From the NCBI GenBank assembly GCA_019637645.1, contig JAHBVH010000049.1, positions 1-64,000 of the forward strand: a DNA stretch of 64,000 nt, read 5' to 3'. Shown piece after piece: positions 27,517 through 37,530 of this stretch (its first letter is position 1; each line of letters opens with the position of its first letter). Below the pieces are notes generated by a model, which made no database searches, was not told the DNA's origin, and saw only the letters and a list, made by a program, of their open reading frames with translations. Position numbers and translations under genes: made by a program. Source of the DNA: Caldilineaceae bacterium. Its GTDB lineage: Bacteria > Chloroflexota > Anaerolineae > Caldilineales > Caldilineaceae.

Positions 27517-30500
27517 ATGATGCAAAAATTCTGTTTAACGCGATTTGTTAAGTTCAGACGCTGGCGGCATTTGCTTTGGCTTGCCTTTGTGGTGAGCCTA
27601 ACCACGAGTTGTGGGCCAGCATCGCTATCTCCTGGGGTCTCATTGAGTGGTGGGGCAGCCTATCAAGTAAGCTACTTTGAAAGTCGCTATGCTGAGACCT
27701 ACCAACTTTCGCCGCGCCCCGCATCAAGCACCCAAGCTTCGGCTGAATATTATTTGCAGCAATATCAACCTGGCCCTCTGCCACGTGTGTTTCAGCATAC
27801 GACCCTCTATGATCGGACCGGCAAGTCGATCATCGATATTTTTGATGAAGGTCGCCGTCAGTGGGTTCCGCTTTCAAAAATGTCGCCCCACTTACTCAAC
27901 GCGGTGATTGCGACCGAAGACTCTACTTTCTATACGAATGCGGGGATTGATGCAAAGCGCTTGGCCGCTGCTTTGATGCAGAACGCTCGCCGTGGTGATA
28001 TTGTTTCCGGCGCGAGTACGATTACTATGCAATTAGCGCGTCAGCTTTTCTATCTGCCTGCGGATCGCTTTGCGCAAACCTTAGATCGCAAGATCAATGA
28101 AGTCTTTCTGGCCCGTGATCTGACCGATCTCTTTTCTAAAGATGAGATCCTGGAAATGTACCTGAATCTCATCTATTTTGGGCATCTTGCCTATGGGCCA
28201 GAGGCGGCGGCCCAAGTCTATTTTGGGAAATCGGCTGCGGATCTATCGCTAGCCGAAGCCACCCTATTGGCGGGCATACCACAGCGGCCGGGCGAATACG
28301 ACCTCTTTGTCAATTTTGCCGGAGCAAAGGCGCGTCAACGCACTGTCCTTGATCTGATGGTCCGGCATGGGTATATCAACTCCATTGATGCCGAGCGCAT
28401 CTACGCGGCGCCGGTGACGCTCACGACTGATCCTGACAACCAATTTGCTCAGGCCCCGCACTTTATCCTTTATACCGAAGATTATGTCCAGCGCAATTGG
28501 CCGGACGTGAACCTACGGCGCGGTGGTTTGCAAATTCAGACCACGCTCGACTTGCGCTTACAGCAGTTGGCGACCCAAACGGTTGCCCAAACGGTTCGTA
28601 CCCTGCGCCCGCAATATAATCTGACCAATGGGGCGCTTGTGGCCCTCAAGCCGGGGAGCGCTGAGATTTTAGCCATGGTGGGGAGCGCCGATTTTTCGGA
28701 TCGCTCCATTGCTGGCGAAGTGAATCTTACCACCAGCTTGCGCCAGCCAGGGAGTGCGCTCAAGCCGCTGCTCTTCGCGACCGCCTTTGATCAAGATATG
28801 ATTAGCCCGGCCTCTATCATCTGGGATATTCCCGTGCGCTATCGCATTAATGAGTGGCAGATCTATCAGCCCCGCAATTATGATAGTCGTTTTCATGGCC
28901 CGGTGACGGCGCGCACGGCCTTAGCCAATAGCTATAACATTCCCTCCGTCAAGCTCTTGGATCGTGTTGGGATTGACACCCTGCGGCAGTATGCGATTGG
29001 GATGGGCGTTGAAAGTCTGCAACGGGATGGTTCGTACGGCTTGGGGTTGGTCTTGGGGAGCAACGAAGTGACTCTGCTAGAGGTCTCTACTGCATACCAT
29101 ACCATCGCTAACCAAGGCCTTTATCAACCATCGACACCGCTCCGGCGTATAACTGATAACACTGGAAAGGTTTATGCGCTCCCGCAAGCGAGACCGCCAG
29201 CTCAGATCATCTCGCCGGCTTCTGCTTTTCTGGTAACTGATATTCTGAGTGATAACCAGGCTCGTACACCGGCCTTTGGCGCGAATAGCCGGCTAAACAT
29301 TAGCCGACCTGCTGCTGTTAAAACGGGCACATCCAGTGATTGGCGTGATAACTGGACGGTAGGGTACACGCGCTATTTGGTAGCTGGTGTATGGGCTGGC
29401 AATAGCAACGGCCAAGCGATGCGCGGTGCCAGTGGCGTGACGGGCGCAGCACCGATATGGCATGACTTTATGGAAGCAGTGATTGCCGACCCGGTTTTGT
29501 CAGCCTCGCTGGGCGCACCTACCGATGAAGCAGCGTGGAACTTTACCCCACCGACCGACGCACTTCGGCGTATGATCAACTGTCCTGCGCCGATCACTTG
29601 CCCAGAGGCTGGCGAATGGTTTACGCGTGATTGGCTGCGCAAAATGGGCGAAGGGCAACTGCATGATGATAGCTTTGTCACTGCTTCCCTCGCCACGGTC
29701 TACCTGGAGCGGACGGGGGGGGCGCTCCGTGCCGGGCGCTGTGCGATCGATGATGGGATCACCAGCACGGCGTTGCGAATTCCGGAAGGGCTGGGCGTTC
29801 TTGCCCCGGTGCCGACCCCAGAATTACTGGCACGGCGCGGTGGAACAACCCCACCCTTGCCCCGTCTGTTGCAGCCACCCCGCCTAAACGGACCGACTAG
29901 CTGGGGCGCACCGGCCATTAACTTAGTCACGGATATCGAGCGCCTGAATGAAGAGCAGCAGGCTGTTTTAAACTGGAGCTATCGCGCCGCGTTGCCGCTC
30001 TATTTGGGCCATTGCAATGATCTGCAAGCGACAGTCGCGGCCTTGTGGGGGCCAGCAGTCCGCTCTGTAACGGTCGAGGCATCCAATAATAATCGCCAAA
30101 CGGTTGCACTCTATCCAACACCAACCCCGACCTTGACCGCTACCCCGACGGCGAGCGCCACCACGACTGGAACCGCAACGCCCACCGTTACGCCGACCCC
30201 CAGGGCAAGCGCTACGCCAACCATAACGCCAACACCCAGTGCCACCGCGACGGCACCGCAACCGTCAACCGCACTGCCAACAACAACACGAGCAACAACA
30301 CGAGCAACGGTGGCGACAACGGGCGCAACGCCTATCGCGACAGTCATTGCCACGACCCTTCCTATGACGACGACAAGCTTGCCTGATCTGCCGGTGACAC
30401 CGTCGGCTGATTCGCCCATTGTCGTGCCGCCGCCCTCCCCGACCGTGACGCCAACGGTAACGGCGGCCACTGCGGTGCTGGGGGGCTGGCCCTATAGCCT

Positions 30501-30819
30501 ATTTGGTATTGTCCATGACGACTCCTGCCCGGGAGACTATATTCTAGGCCAAGTCCTGGATGGTCGTGGGTCCCCAATCGCTGGCGTGCGGATTGGTTAT
30601 GTCGATCAATGGGGTAACCGTGCCACCAGTGTGACCAAGAGCGCGGGTGCTGATTTAGGTAACTATGACTTCCCCATTGGTGCTCGTCCGCGCGATTTCT
30701 ATGTGGCTGTGGTCGATGAAGCAGGTAACCCCCTAAGTGAGACCATGTTTGTTCAACATCGTCAGGGCACTGGCGCTGACTTTGCCTGCCATCATGTGGT
30801 GTGGATCGCCACGCCATAA
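27517..30819 (+). CDS. class A penicillin-binding protein (PBP1C-like) 1, with Thr/Pro linker and novel C-terminal domain
   Basis: About 1100 residues. An N-terminal hydrophobic segment ends in SLTTSCG, an imperfect lipobox. A GT51 transglycosylase domain follows, with IATEDSTFY (catalytic Glu134) and GASTITMQLAR. The transpeptidase domain has PGSALK with nucleophile Ser413, the SYN triad, and KTGTSSDW from Lys602. GVWAGNSNG and GAAPIWHDFME are PBP1C-like. The enzyme should polymerise and cross-link peptidoglycan outside the membrane. After residue 860 comes a Pro/Thr-rich linker, then a 110-residue domain with DDSCPGDYI and CHHVVW that recurs in the next gene. The start is uncertain: ATG 27517 is chosen because it precedes the signal segment, and the frame is open from 27361. 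Confidence 0.88.
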   Translation: MMQKFCLTRFVKFRRWRHLLWLAFVVSLTTSCGPASLSPGVSLSGGAAYQVSYFESRYAETYQLSPRPASSTQASAEYYLQQYQPGPLPRVFQHTTLYDRTGKSIIDIFDEGRRQWVPLSKMSPHLLNAVIATEDSTFYTNAGIDAKRLAAALMQNARRGDIVSGASTITMQLARQLFYLPADRFAQTLDRKINEVFLARDLTDLFSKDEILEMYLNLIYFGHLAYGPEAAAQVYFGKSAADLSLAEATLLAGIPQRPGEYDLFVNFAGAKARQRTVLDLMVRHGYINSIDAERIYAAPVTLTTDPDNQFAQAPHFILYTEDYVQRNWPDVNLRRGGLQIQTTLDLRLQQLATQTVAQTVRTLRPQYNLTNGALVALKPGSAEILAMVGSADFSDRSIAGEVNLTTSLRQPGSALKPLLFATAFDQDMISPASIIWDIPVRYRINEWQIYQPRNYDSRFHGPVTARTALANSYNIPSVKLLDRVGIDTLRQYAIGMGVESLQRDGSYGLGLVLGSNEVTLLEVSTAYHTIANQGLYQPSTPLRRITDNTGKVYALPQARPPAQIISPASAFLVTDILSDNQARTPAFGANSRLNISRPAAVKTGTSSDWRDNWTVGYTRYLVAGVWAGNSNGQAMRGASGVTGAAPIWHDFMEAVIADPVLSASLGAPTDEAAWNFTPPTDALRRMINCPAPITCPEAGEWFTRDWLRKMGEGQLHDDSFVTASLATVYLERTGGALRAGRCAIDDGITSTALRIPEGLGVLAPVPTPELLARRGGTTPPLPRLLQPPRLNGPTSWGAPAINLVTDIERLNEEQQAVLNWSYRAALPLYLGHCNDLQATVAALWGPAVRSVTVEASNNNRQTVALYPTPTPTLTATPTASATTTGTATPTVTPTPRASATPTITPTPSATATAPQPSTALPTTTRATTRATVATTGATPIATVIATTLPMTTTSLPDLPVTPSADSPIVVPPPSPTVTPTVTAATAVLGGWPYSLFGIVHDDSCPGDYILGQVLDGRGSPIAGVRIGYVDQWGNRATSVTKSAGADLGNYDFPIGARPRDFYVAVVDEAGNPLSETMFVQHRQGTGADFACHHVVWIATP

Positions 30820-30869
30820 CAAGGGTTGGCGGACGGGCTAACATGGCATAGAGATTTAGAGCAACGAAG

Positions 30870-33746
30870 ATGAACATGAAAGGATTGACGCGGCAACTGA
30901 TGCTGCTCTTGGCCCTTGCGCTGCTGATTACGGGGTGTAATCGCACCAGCGCACCCGCCGACGCCAGCACGGCCTTGACCGTGCGCGATGGTGCTGATCC
31001 GATGAATGCGGTGGAGACCTATCTCCAACAATATCAGCCAGGAGCACTGCCGCGGCTTTTTCAAACAACCCGGCTCTATGATCGCAAGGGCGAGTTGCTG
31101 GCCGAGGTGATCGGGGAGGGACGACGCACGTGGGTGTCATTGGATAAGATTTCGCTGCACCTGATCCATGCTACCGTTGCCACCGAAGATGCTTCCTTCT
31201 TTGTCAATTCAGGGATTGATCCACTGCGGATTGCGCGTGCCTTGCTCAGTAATGCCCAGGAAGGACAGATCATCTCTGGCGCAAGCACGATCACAATGCA
31301 GTTGGCGCGCAATCTCTTTTTGGGCGCTGATCAACGTTATGACCAAGATTTTGACCGCAAGTTGCTAGAGGCAGGACTCGCCCAGGAATTAACCAACTTG
31401 TACAGCAAGGGTGAGCTGTTGGAGATGTATCTCAATCTCCTCAATTATGGCAACCTAGCCTATGGCCCCGAAGCCGCTGCCCAAACCTACTTTGGCAAAA
31501 GCGCTGCTGATCTCACCTTGGCCGAAGCGAGCTATCTGGCCGGGATTCCCCAACAGCCAGCGAATTTGGACCCCTATCGCAACTTTGATGCCACCCGCCG
31601 TCGTCAGCGGATCGTGCTCGATCTGATGGTGCGACATGGCTATCTGACGACAACCGAAGCCGACGCCACCTATGCCGAATCCCTCAATGTGCAAGATTGG
31701 CGCGCATTGGCTCCCAATCTAGCACCGCATTTTGTCCAGTATGTGATCGAGACCCTCAATCAACAATTTGGCCCTGGCTACACCGAACGCGCCGGGCTGA
31801 ATATCCAGACGACTCTCGATCTTTCCTTGCAGAAACTAGCCCAGCAAGTGGTCGCGCGCAAGGTCGCTGAATTTCGCGAACCCTATGATCTCAGCAATGC
31901 TGCCTTGGTGGCGCTGCGCCCCAATAGTGGGGAAGTCATGGTCATGGTGGGCAGTGCCGACTTTGCGGATGTGGCGATCGCTGGCCAGGTGAATGTGGCG
32001 CGCAGCCGTCGCCAACCGGGCAGTGCCATCAAGCCTATTCTCTATGCTGCTGCCCTGGATGAGAACCTAATCAGCCCCGCGACGATCCTGTGGGATACTC
32101 CTGTCACCTATACGCTCAGTGCCGGCCAAACCTATACGCCCCAAAACTATGATCGCGCCTTCCATGGCCCAATCACGGCCCGTTCTGCTCTTGCCAATAG
32201 CTACAACATCCCAACGGTAAAATTATTAGAGGCTGTCGGCGTAGCGCGGATGGTAACGGTTGCGCGCGAACTGGGCATTACGACGCTAAATCAAGATCCC
32301 GCCCAATATGGCCTGAGCCTTGGGTTGGGGAGTGGTGAAGTCACCCTGCTCGATCTGACGACCGCCTTTCATACCTTTGCCAGTACGGGCAATTACTGGC
32401 CCGCAACGCCACTGTTGAGTTTGCGTGATAGCCAAGAACGGCCCCTCTATCTGGCCGAAGCAACCCAGCCAAAGCGGGTGATCAAACCAGAGACCGCTTT
32501 TCTGATCAGTGACATCCTTAGTGATAATGAAGCGCGGACGCCTGCTTTTAGTGCCCAAAGCCCGCTGCGCATCAGCCGTCCTGCCGCTGTGAAAACAGGC
32601 ACAACAACCGACTGGCGCGATAATTGGACAGTTGGCTATACGCGCGCCCTTGTCGTTGGCGTGTGGGCTGGCAATAGCGATGGGCATCCTATGCAAGCGA
32701 CCAGTGGTGTTACGGGAGCTGCGCCCATCTGGCATGATTTTATGGAGATGATCCTAAGCGATCCAACCTTGCTGGCTGAAATAGACGCACCGCGTGAGGA
32801 GACCGAGTGGCAATTTGCTCCGCCACCCAGTGTTGTCCAATTGCCTGATTGTCCGCCTGGCGTAACCTGCCGCGCCGGCGGTGAATATTTTACGGCATCG
32901 TGGGTGCAAACAACCGGCCCAGCAGGTGTATTAGCCGACAGCGTCGAAACGGTGCCAAGCGCGCCGGTCTATCTCCAGCAGGGAGAGCAAGAGCGGCTGG
33001 CTGGTTTTTGCACCATGGCGGCTGCAGTGGAACGACCGCTGCTGCGCCTCAATACCACTGTTGGCTTTGCCCAGCAGCGCACCTTAGTCCCGCTAACGGC
33101 TACCCCAACCCTCACCCCAACCCAGCCACTGGCAACCATGGTGGCCGGTGGCGCCACCCTCAACCCGAGCCAGTTGCAAAGCTTAGCTTGGACGATCCAG
33201 CAGGCAAACTCGACTATCCTAAATTGGGGGCCTTGTGATACACTAAAAGAGACGGTACAGAATGCCGTGGCTGGTCAGGTATTAACCGCCGATGTGCGCG
33301 TCTTGGTTGATCTAGAGGCCGCGCTGAACCCCACCGTAGGCACAACGGCTGGCGCTGGTAGTGTCGATATCGCGACCCTAAGCGGTGCCCTGGATGTTGA
33401 CACAGGGCTGACGGCTGGGCGGTATGTGATGGTTGGCGGCATTCAAAATGACAATAGCTGTCCTGGTAACTATATTATGGGACTGATTTTGAATTCTGCT
33501 GGTGCTCCCGTAGCGGGTGTGCAAATTATGCTCCGTGATCCGTGGGGTAATCAATCGGTGGCAGTCAGTAAAAGTGGTGGCATGGATTATGGGATGTTTG
33601 ACTTCCCGATCGCCGCCGCCCCCCAAGAACTGCTGATTACTGTGGTAGAAAATGGGAATCCGATCAGTGCTACGTTTGCTGTACCGCACCGCATGGGAAG
33701 TGCCGGTGATGCGTCATGCCATCATATTGTGCTACAAGGTGGGTAG
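30870..33746 (+). CDS. class A penicillin-binding lipoprotein (PBP1C-like) 2, paralogue of the preceding gene
   Basis: 958 residues. The N-terminus MNMKGLTRQLMLLLALALL ends in the lipobox LITGC, so it is probably a lipoprotein. The GT51 domain has ATEDASFF (Glu106) and GASTITMQLARNLF. The transpeptidase domain has PGSAIK (Ser385), SYN and KTGTTTDW from Lys575. The motif YLQQYQPG, then LPR, FQ and LYDR, is shared with the previous protein. The long Thr linker is replaced by a short one. The C-terminal domain with DNSCPGNYI, KSGG, FDFPIAAAP and CHHIVL is shared. It lies 50 bp after PBP 1 and 4 bp before the repeat protein, so one transcript is likely. Both transpeptidase sites look intact. Confidence 0.9.
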   Translation: MNMKGLTRQLMLLLALALLITGCNRTSAPADASTALTVRDGADPMNAVETYLQQYQPGALPRLFQTTRLYDRKGELLAEVIGEGRRTWVSLDKISLHLIHATVATEDASFFVNSGIDPLRIARALLSNAQEGQIISGASTITMQLARNLFLGADQRYDQDFDRKLLEAGLAQELTNLYSKGELLEMYLNLLNYGNLAYGPEAAAQTYFGKSAADLTLAEASYLAGIPQQPANLDPYRNFDATRRRQRIVLDLMVRHGYLTTTEADATYAESLNVQDWRALAPNLAPHFVQYVIETLNQQFGPGYTERAGLNIQTTLDLSLQKLAQQVVARKVAEFREPYDLSNAALVALRPNSGEVMVMVGSADFADVAIAGQVNVARSRRQPGSAIKPILYAAALDENLISPATILWDTPVTYTLSAGQTYTPQNYDRAFHGPITARSALANSYNIPTVKLLEAVGVARMVTVARELGITTLNQDPAQYGLSLGLGSGEVTLLDLTTAFHTFASTGNYWPATPLLSLRDSQERPLYLAEATQPKRVIKPETAFLISDILSDNEARTPAFSAQSPLRISRPAAVKTGTTTDWRDNWTVGYTRALVVGVWAGNSDGHPMQATSGVTGAAPIWHDFMEMILSDPTLLAEIDAPREETEWQFAPPPSVVQLPDCPPGVTCRAGGEYFTASWVQTTGPAGVLADSVETVPSAPVYLQQGEQERLAGFCTMAAAVERPLLRLNTTVGFAQQRTLVPLTATPTLTPTQPLATMVAGGATLNPSQLQSLAWTIQQANSTILNWGPCDTLKETVQNAVAGQVLTADVRVLVDLEAALNPTVGTTAGAGSVDIATLSGALDVDTGLTAGRYVMVGGIQNDNSCPGNYIMGLILNSAGAPVAGVQIMLRDPWGNQSVAVSKSGGMDYGMFDFPIAAAPQELLITVVENGNPISATFAVPHRMGSAGDASCHHIVLQGG

Positions 33747-33750
33747 GTCG

Positions 33751-35013
33751 ATGCGCCAAGGCTCCAAAGATCAGGCGGCAAAAGCTGAACGGCAACTCCA
33801 CCCTTTACTCTATGTGGTCCTCGTACTTCTAGGGCTAACTTTCACGGTTATCTTATTCTCGACGCCCAGCTTGCCACCGGCCCAAGCCCAAGATCTCCCC
33901 ACCGTGACGCCAACGCGCATCGTGCGGATCGTGACAGAAATTACGAGCCCCCAATCCAATGATGCCGTTGCCGGGACAATTGGCATTACTGGCTCGGCGT
34001 TGCTCCAAGGTTTTCGTCGCTATGAATTACACATTGCTGGCGCGGGTAGCGCTGATTGGCGTTGGCTTGTAACCAGCGAAGCGTATGTGAGTGAAGGCGA
34101 ACTCTTTCGCTTTGATACGACACGTCTGCCAGATGGCTATTATGATTTGCGGCTGCGCGCCGTGCGTGATGATGGCAATTATGCCGAAGCTTATGTGCAG
34201 GATGTCGAGATTCGCAACGCCAACCCCCCGACACCCACACCTTATATCAACAGCGAAGGCACCCTGCTCCCAACGTTAACACCTCCCCCTAGTTCTCCGA
34301 CGCCAACGCCAACCCCCAAATATATTAGCTTCATTCCTAATGGTCAGGGCATCTACGTCCCGCTGGATGGCGGAGTGATGCGTGGGAAAAGCCGCATTGC
34401 TGGCACCGCTAATGGCTTTCCACGCAACCCTTTTGTACGCTTCGAGTTGTCCATCACCCCAGCCGGTCATGCCGATTGGCAACAGCTACGCGTAAGCACC
34501 GAACAGATTTGGCAAGATACTCTCTATACCCTCGATACAACTCAATATCTAGATGGCCTATATGATCTGCGGTTGCGCATTGTCTACCGTGATGCCAACT
34601 ATGATGAGTTTGAGACGCGTAATGTCTACATTGCCAATTACACGGCTGTCCGTGACCCAACCCCCACCGTAACGCCAATTGCCATCGGCATTATCCAGCC
34701 CCGCCCTAATGATCAGGTCAGTGGCTTTATGGAGGTGATGGGGGCCGCCAATCCCGCTGATTTCGCGACCTGGGAATTGGCTTGGCGGCCGAGTGGGACA
34801 CAAGCATGGGCACTCCTGGTTAGCAGCACGGAACCAGTGCCAGCCTATGGCCGTTTAGCAACGCTGGACCTGACCCAGCTGCCCATTGGGGCCTATGATT
34901 TCCGCCTGCGCGTGATCAACCAGGGGGGCAGTGCCCTCGATTTCATTGTGCCACAAGTGCGTGTCTCCAGACCACCAGCGCCAGCAACCCCAACGCCGAC
35001 CCCCTTCGGTTGA
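33751..35013 (+). CDS. secreted or membrane-anchored protein with three Ig-like repeats
   Basis: 420 residues from ATG 33751, with GGTGGGTAGG just upstream; the frame is open further back, inside the PBP gene. One hydrophobic helix (residues 25-45), a signal or anchor, is followed by three repeats of about 110 residues joined by Pro/Thr linkers. Each repeat contains a phrase like LPDGYYDLRLRAVRDDGNYAE, YLDGLYDLRLRIVYRDANY or LPIGAYDFRLRVINQGG, and a preceding tryptophan segment such as GSADWRWLV. These look like beta-sandwich modules exposed outside the cell. The start is 4 bp after the PBP 2 stop, implying coupled expression and a cell-wall role; that role is inference. The protein ends in PTPTPFG. 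Confidence 0.75.
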   Translation: MRQGSKDQAAKAERQLHPLLYVVLVLLGLTFTVILFSTPSLPPAQAQDLPTVTPTRIVRIVTEITSPQSNDAVAGTIGITGSALLQGFRRYELHIAGAGSADWRWLVTSEAYVSEGELFRFDTTRLPDGYYDLRLRAVRDDGNYAEAYVQDVEIRNANPPTPTPYINSEGTLLPTLTPPPSSPTPTPTPKYISFIPNGQGIYVPLDGGVMRGKSRIAGTANGFPRNPFVRFELSITPAGHADWQQLRVSTEQIWQDTLYTLDTTQYLDGLYDLRLRIVYRDANYDEFETRNVYIANYTAVRDPTPTVTPIAIGIIQPRPNDQVSGFMEVMGAANPADFATWELAWRPSGTQAWALLVSSTEPVPAYGRLATLDLTQLPIGAYDFRLRVINQGGSALDFIVPQVRVSRPPAPATPTPTPFG

Positions 35014-35497
35014 CCGCTGGCTAGGATTGGTTGTTCTAGGGGAAAACCAGAAAATGGAGAATCCTGATCAAATAGATTTTTGCTGGTCTTTTGTGAACAC
35101 AGTATAATAACCCCTTGGAACTGGGACTGATTTGTGGCGCAGATACAGTTCAACCCAATCAAAGTTCGACTTTATGCGGCATAGAAGTTACGCACTTGGA
35201 CCAGACTTGGCAGGTCTCTACTCCCCCAGTGAATTGCGTAAAGCTTAGCAGTAATTACAAATGCCTTCATCCCCATCTATGGTGCATTTCATTGGCGAAT
35301 AGGTGAGGGCTATATAGGGAATGGGTGTACCCTGAGCAAGACAGGTGGCGTTTGCTTGGGCCTTCTTTGAATAACGATAGTAAAGCGTTGAAATAACGCA
35401 TAGATTGCGTCTGTTGAAAGTCATTACTAAAATTCTTAGTCCGATTTATGATACAACGCAAAAGAAATGCTCAATGTCATGTTACTGGAGGAAAATA
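35014..35497. other. intergenic leader region of the LysM/fasciclin gene
   Basis: 484 bp without a convincing gene. It holds a strong promoter at 35080-35108, giving a leader of about 380 nt. I see no recognised riboswitch or strong hairpin in that leader. The open frame upstream of 35498 lacks a Shine-Dalgarno. Confidence 0.6.
35080..35108 (+). promoter_or_regulatory. sigma70-type promoter for the LysM/fasciclin gene
   Basis: TTGCTG (35080-35085), a 17-bp spacer and a perfect TATAAT (35103-35108). Transcription would start near 35115, about 380 nt before the coding start. Confidence 0.65.
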
Positions 35498-37510
35498 ATG
35501 GGAAAAACTCGTTTGCACAAGCTGTTCACGGCAATCGCAGTAGCACTTAGTTTTGTTGTTGCTTTTACTACGCTTGTTAGTGCAACAGGTGCTGCCGCGC
35601 CAGTGGCTCAGACCACCCGTGCCCAAGAAGTGCGCGGAACACTACCAGGTGGGCAATTTGCGCAAATCTGGTTGGGGCTAGAGCCAGAATTTTCGGGCGC
35701 TCAAGTCACCGTCATTGCGGAGTGGGATCGCAACAATCCCGCAGCTAGTGGATTGAATTTTTTCATCCTGGATGATCAAGGCGTCCGGCGCGTCGGTGAT
35801 GAGCCGCTGAGCCGCATTGCGCTAGGTGCTGGTAATCCTGACTTTGATGTCAATGCACCAGATAATCAATTGGGCGCGTCTTTTAACGCGATTGGTCTCG
35901 CCAAGTACACCATCGTCGTTTCCAATGAATCGAGCCAAGATGCTAGCTTTACCCTGCGCGCCGTCAATGGCTTTATCTTGGATGACTCTAATCAAGTTGT
36001 CAATCCGAATGCGCCCATCACCGGCACAACGACGACCACCACGACCGGGGTAGTTGCAACCGAGACCGTGGCCGTAGCAACACCGGCGCCCGCCGCCACC
36101 ACGGCCACCACGGCCACCGAGACCACTACAACGACGGCCCCGGTCGCACCAGCGACTCCGGCCCCGGCTGCTACCACCGCTGCTGTCGGCACGCCTGCTG
36201 TTGTGATGACCACAACCTTGAGCGGTGAGTTGCCCAATCAGAATGACCAACATTTCCTTGGTCTACAACCAGAAGGCAGCGACGTCCAGATCACTCTTCG
36301 CTTAACCTTTGATCCACAAGATAATAGCGAACTTGCCCGTCGCTTGAACTTCTGGGTCCTCACCGAAAGTGGGCTCCAACAAGTTGTCAATGGGACCGAC
36401 CCCAGTGATATTGCCATTGCCGCCGGGAACCGTGTCTTCCGTGGTCAGAACAACGAACGTGTTGCTAGCTTCCGGGCTTCTGGCACAGGGAACTTTACGG
36501 TTATTGTCTACAACAACTCCACCGTGCCAGGCAGCTATAGCCTGAATGTCGAAGGTGGTTTGCTCGTTGATGATTCTGGCCAGACCAATGAAGGCAAGGC
36601 TGCCGCGCCAGCGATCAGCGCAACCGGAACGGTCACCACTACAACCACCACCGCCGCAACGCCAGTCGCCGCAACTGCTGCTACCACCACAACCGCCACG
36701 ACCGCCACCGGTCGGGTAGGGGAGCCGGGTGGCACCTATACAGTTCGCTCCGGGGATACCTTGGCCCTCATTGCACGGGATATTTATGGTGATATTCAAT
36801 TATATGATGAGATCTGTGCCTTCAACAGCATCAGTGACTGTAATGTGATTGAAGTAGGCGATGTGGTCAATTTACCGACACGGGCCCAGCTTGGTACCAC
36901 GGTTGTCGCGACGGCAACCCCAGCGGCGACGCCAGCGGTCCGCGCGACGACGGCCACGACAACCACTGCGGCCAGCACGCCAGCCGCTACGACGGCGGTT
37001 ACCAGCACGACGGCGGTTACCACTACTTCGCCAGCTACGACGACCACGCCAGCCACGACAACTGGCTCCACGACGGCTGGTGCGGCAACCACTTCCCAGA
37101 CGATTTATGATGTACTAGCCGCGAATAGCAACTATTCCGAATTGGTGACGGCGCTCGACGAAACCGGGTTAAGCAGCCGACTCGATGGCTCTGGCAGCTT
37201 CACCGTCTTTGCGCCGACCAATGCCGCCTTTAATGCCTTGCGCAGTCGCTTCAACCTGACGGAAGCCCAGCTCTTGGCTCTTCGCGAATTGCCGGATACG
37301 CTGCTCTACCATGTCCTCACGGGCCAAACAATGGCCGAGTCGATCACCAATGGCATGGAGGCGATGACCTTGGAAGGGAAAGCCGTCAACTTCGAGATTG
37401 ATGGGACTGGGGCCAAGATCAACGGCGCGAACATTATCGCCACGGATATTCCAGCCTCGAATGGCGTGATTCATGTCATCGACGCTGTGATTATTCCACC
37501 GGCGGAATAA
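35498..37510 (+). CDS. secreted LysM and fasciclin (FAS1) domain protein
   Basis: 670 residues. ATG 35498 has a perfect GGAGG Shine-Dalgarno, and a signal peptide (residues 1-30, cleavage near ATGAAAP) follows. Two related beta-rich repeats (about 45-165 and 245-370) carry GTLPGGQFAQIWLGLEP and GELPNQNDQHFLGLQPEG, separated by Thr/Ala-rich linkers. A LysM domain begins at YTVRSGDTLALIARDIYGD and should bind peptidoglycan or a related glycan. After another Thr-rich linker, a FAS1 domain spans the last 140 residues: TIYDVLAANSNYSELVTAL, GSFTVFAPTNAAF, LLYHVLTG, GVIHVIDAVIIPP. FAS1 domains mediate adhesion. It is probably an abundant wall-associated adhesion protein, given the strong promoter and Shine-Dalgarno. 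Terminators follow. Confidence 0.88.
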   Translation: MGKTRLHKLFTAIAVALSFVVAFTTLVSATGAAAPVAQTTRAQEVRGTLPGGQFAQIWLGLEPEFSGAQVTVIAEWDRNNPAASGLNFFILDDQGVRRVGDEPLSRIALGAGNPDFDVNAPDNQLGASFNAIGLAKYTIVVSNESSQDASFTLRAVNGFILDDSNQVVNPNAPITGTTTTTTTGVVATETVAVATPAPAATTATTATETTTTTAPVAPATPAPAATTAAVGTPAVVMTTTLSGELPNQNDQHFLGLQPEGSDVQITLRLTFDPQDNSELARRLNFWVLTESGLQQVVNGTDPSDIAIAAGNRVFRGQNNERVASFRASGTGNFTVIVYNNSTVPGSYSLNVEGGLLVDDSGQTNEGKAAAPAISATGTVTTTTTTAATPVAATAATTTTATTATGRVGEPGGTYTVRSGDTLALIARDIYGDIQLYDEICAFNSISDCNVIEVGDVVNLPTRAQLGTTVVATATPAATPAVRATTATTTTAASTPAATTAVTSTTAVTTTSPATTTTPATTTGSTTAGAATTSQTIYDVLAANSNYSELVTALDETGLSSRLDGSGSFTVFAPTNAAFNALRSRFNLTEAQLLALRELPDTLLYHVLTGQTMAESITNGMEAMTLEGKAVNFEIDGTGAKINGANIIATDIPASNGVIHVIDAVIIPPAE

Positions 37511-37530
37511 TCCGCTAAATTCCTCAGAGA

